From Veillonellaceae bacterium (GTDB taxonomy: Bacteria; Bacillota; Negativicutes; Veillonellales; Dialisteraceae): DNA of 64,000 nt. This document shows positions 63,213 to 64,000 of the stretch, piece by piece (the stretch's first letter is position 1; every line of letters begins with the position of its first letter). The stretch covers positions 941,001 through 1,005,000 of the forward strand of contig DAJPGA010000001.1 of NCBI GenBank assembly GCA_025992895.1. Reading direction: 5' to 3'. A model generated the notes under the pieces. That model searched no databases, was not told the origin of the DNA, and saw only the letters and a list, made by a program, of their open reading frames with translations. A program made the translations under genes and the position numbers.

Positions 63213-63830
63213 TTAGTGTTCATCACGGATGAGGTTCCTGATCGTCTGCATGGAGAGGTCGCAGGAAGCAAGCTCGTCAGCGCAGCGTTTCAGCTCGCGG
63301 ACAATCATTTCCGGATTCTTGATATCTTTCTTGTACTTCATCTGATGTTCCAGACTTGCCCAGGAATCCATGGCAATCGTGCGCAGCTGGATTTCTGCAA
63401 AGTACTGGCCCGGATTCTGCCCCAGGACGTCCTCAAAGGGCACATCCATGCGGAGAATCATGTGGAAGCTCCGATAACCGTTCGGCTTGGCGCTTTTGAT
63501 GTAATCCTTGCCGACGATGACTTTGGCTCCGGGAATGGATTCGATGAATTTGATATTGTCGTAAATGTCATTCAAAAAGCAGCAGACGATGCGGATGCCG
63601 ATTGCGTCATGGATATCATAGAGCGCAGACTTCGGCACGGGCGGAAGGCCCTTTCTCTGGCATTTCTCCCGCATGCTGTCTTCGGATTTGATACGGTAGA
63701 TAAGGTGCTCGTAAGCAGGCTCACCTGTTTCTTTTTTCTTTGTTTCGTTGTAGTTTTCTATCTGGGATACGAGGTGCTTGAGGACGGCGGGAAGTACCTC
63801 TTTGTGTTTTCCATAAATTGATTCAGCCAT
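63213..63830 (-). CDS. Small alarmone synthetase (RelA/SpoT-type domain only)
   Basis: A 205-residue protein containing only the (p)ppGpp synthetase fold: YRIKSEDSMREKCQRKGLP, DAIGIRIVCCFLNDIYD, KPNGYRSFHMIL and FAEIQLRTIAMDSWASLEHQMKYK (the catalytic Glu region). There is no HD hydrolase, TGS or ACT domain, as in YjbM/YwaC-like enzymes. It should make ppGpp or relatives from ATP and GTP/GDP under stress. The ATG at 63830 has AGGAGG upstream; the frame opens to 63899 without support. The last 170 bases of the window (63831-64000) hold only its upstream region. Confidence 0.92.
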   Translation of the reverse strand: MAESIYGKHKEVLPAVLKHLVSQIENYNETKKKETGEPAYEHLIYRIKSEDSMREKCQRKGLPPVPKSALYDIHDAIGIRIVCCFLNDIYDNIKFIESIPGAKVIVGKDYIKSAKPNGYRSFHMILRMDVPFEDVLGQNPGQYFAEIQLRTIAMDSWASLEHQMKYKKDIKNPEMIVRELKRCADELASCDLSMQTIRNLIRDEH

Positions 63831-64000
63831 GTATGCCTCCTGAAATAGTATATTCTTTATTATATCACGGAAAGAGGGTACGCGAGGGAAACGCACCATA
63901 ATTTATAACTTGCCGGACTTTTAAAAAAGCCGGAAAAATCTAAGAAAAAATGAATGGGAATACGGTTTCTTTATACTATGCGGACTTTTCAAATTTGCGA

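Overview
This window reads as chromosome of a Gram-negative-type (diderm) Firmicute of the class Negativicutes, most like Dialister in the Veillonellaceae. Gene order and protein types are Firmicute: ylxM-ffh-rpsP-khpA-ylqD-rimM-trmD; rpoC with a TTG start and a Bacillus-like N-terminus; a DUF2953-GerW pair; and a YwnA-type Rrf2 regulator. Outer-membrane genes are also present: a Skp/OmpH-like chaperone and a 1113-residue autotransporter. The genus is an inference. I see no phage, plasmid, CRISPR or IS element.

Layout. 1-6.8 kb: small exported or unknown proteins, a decayed gene, an array of hairpin repeats, guaB and a TetR regulator. 7-16.7 kb: sucCD, a PAP2 phosphatase, a WYL regulator, the DUF2953-GerW pair, ompH, an HD-NUDIX-mutY DNA-protection cluster and a membrane metallophosphoesterase. 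17-22.3 kb: the autotransporter behind a structured leader, then unknown genes. 22.6-29 kb: gyrA, the B12-dependent ribonucleotide reductase and an exported ArgH-like lyase. 29.3-34.7 kb: the SRP/ribosome-maturation operon. 34.8-36.9 kb: an oxidoreductase/Rrf2 locus with three matching operators. 37-42.4 kb: an iron alcohol dehydrogenase, tRNA-Leu, rubredoxin, a candidate small RNA, an unusual LuxR-type regulator and mscL. 42.9-55 kb: pyruvate carboxylase, rpoB and rpoC. 55-64 kb: an exported protein pair, purL, a two-component system and a small alarmone synthetase.

How the genes fit together. Pyruvate carboxylase and succinyl-CoA synthetase suit an anaerobe that makes or uses succinate/propionate. 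Class II ribonucleotide reductase, rubredoxin and an iron alcohol dehydrogenase also suit anaerobic life. guaB and purL serve purine synthesis. The MTH1-like NUDIX protein and MutY form a GO-type defence against 8-oxoguanine.

Most notable non-coding content: (1) a dispersed family of multi-hairpin repeats near 2.5-3.1, 21.7 and 56.9-57.1 kb; (2) a family of related terminator hairpins, one of them recurring in inverted orientation; (3) a candidate ~105-nt small RNA with Fur-like boxes at 39.0 kb; (4) a TGTAAC-N7-GTTACA operator used three times beside an Rrf2 gene; (5) structured leaders before the autotransporter, pyc, rpoB and gyrA. All structures were read by eye; no folding or database search was run.
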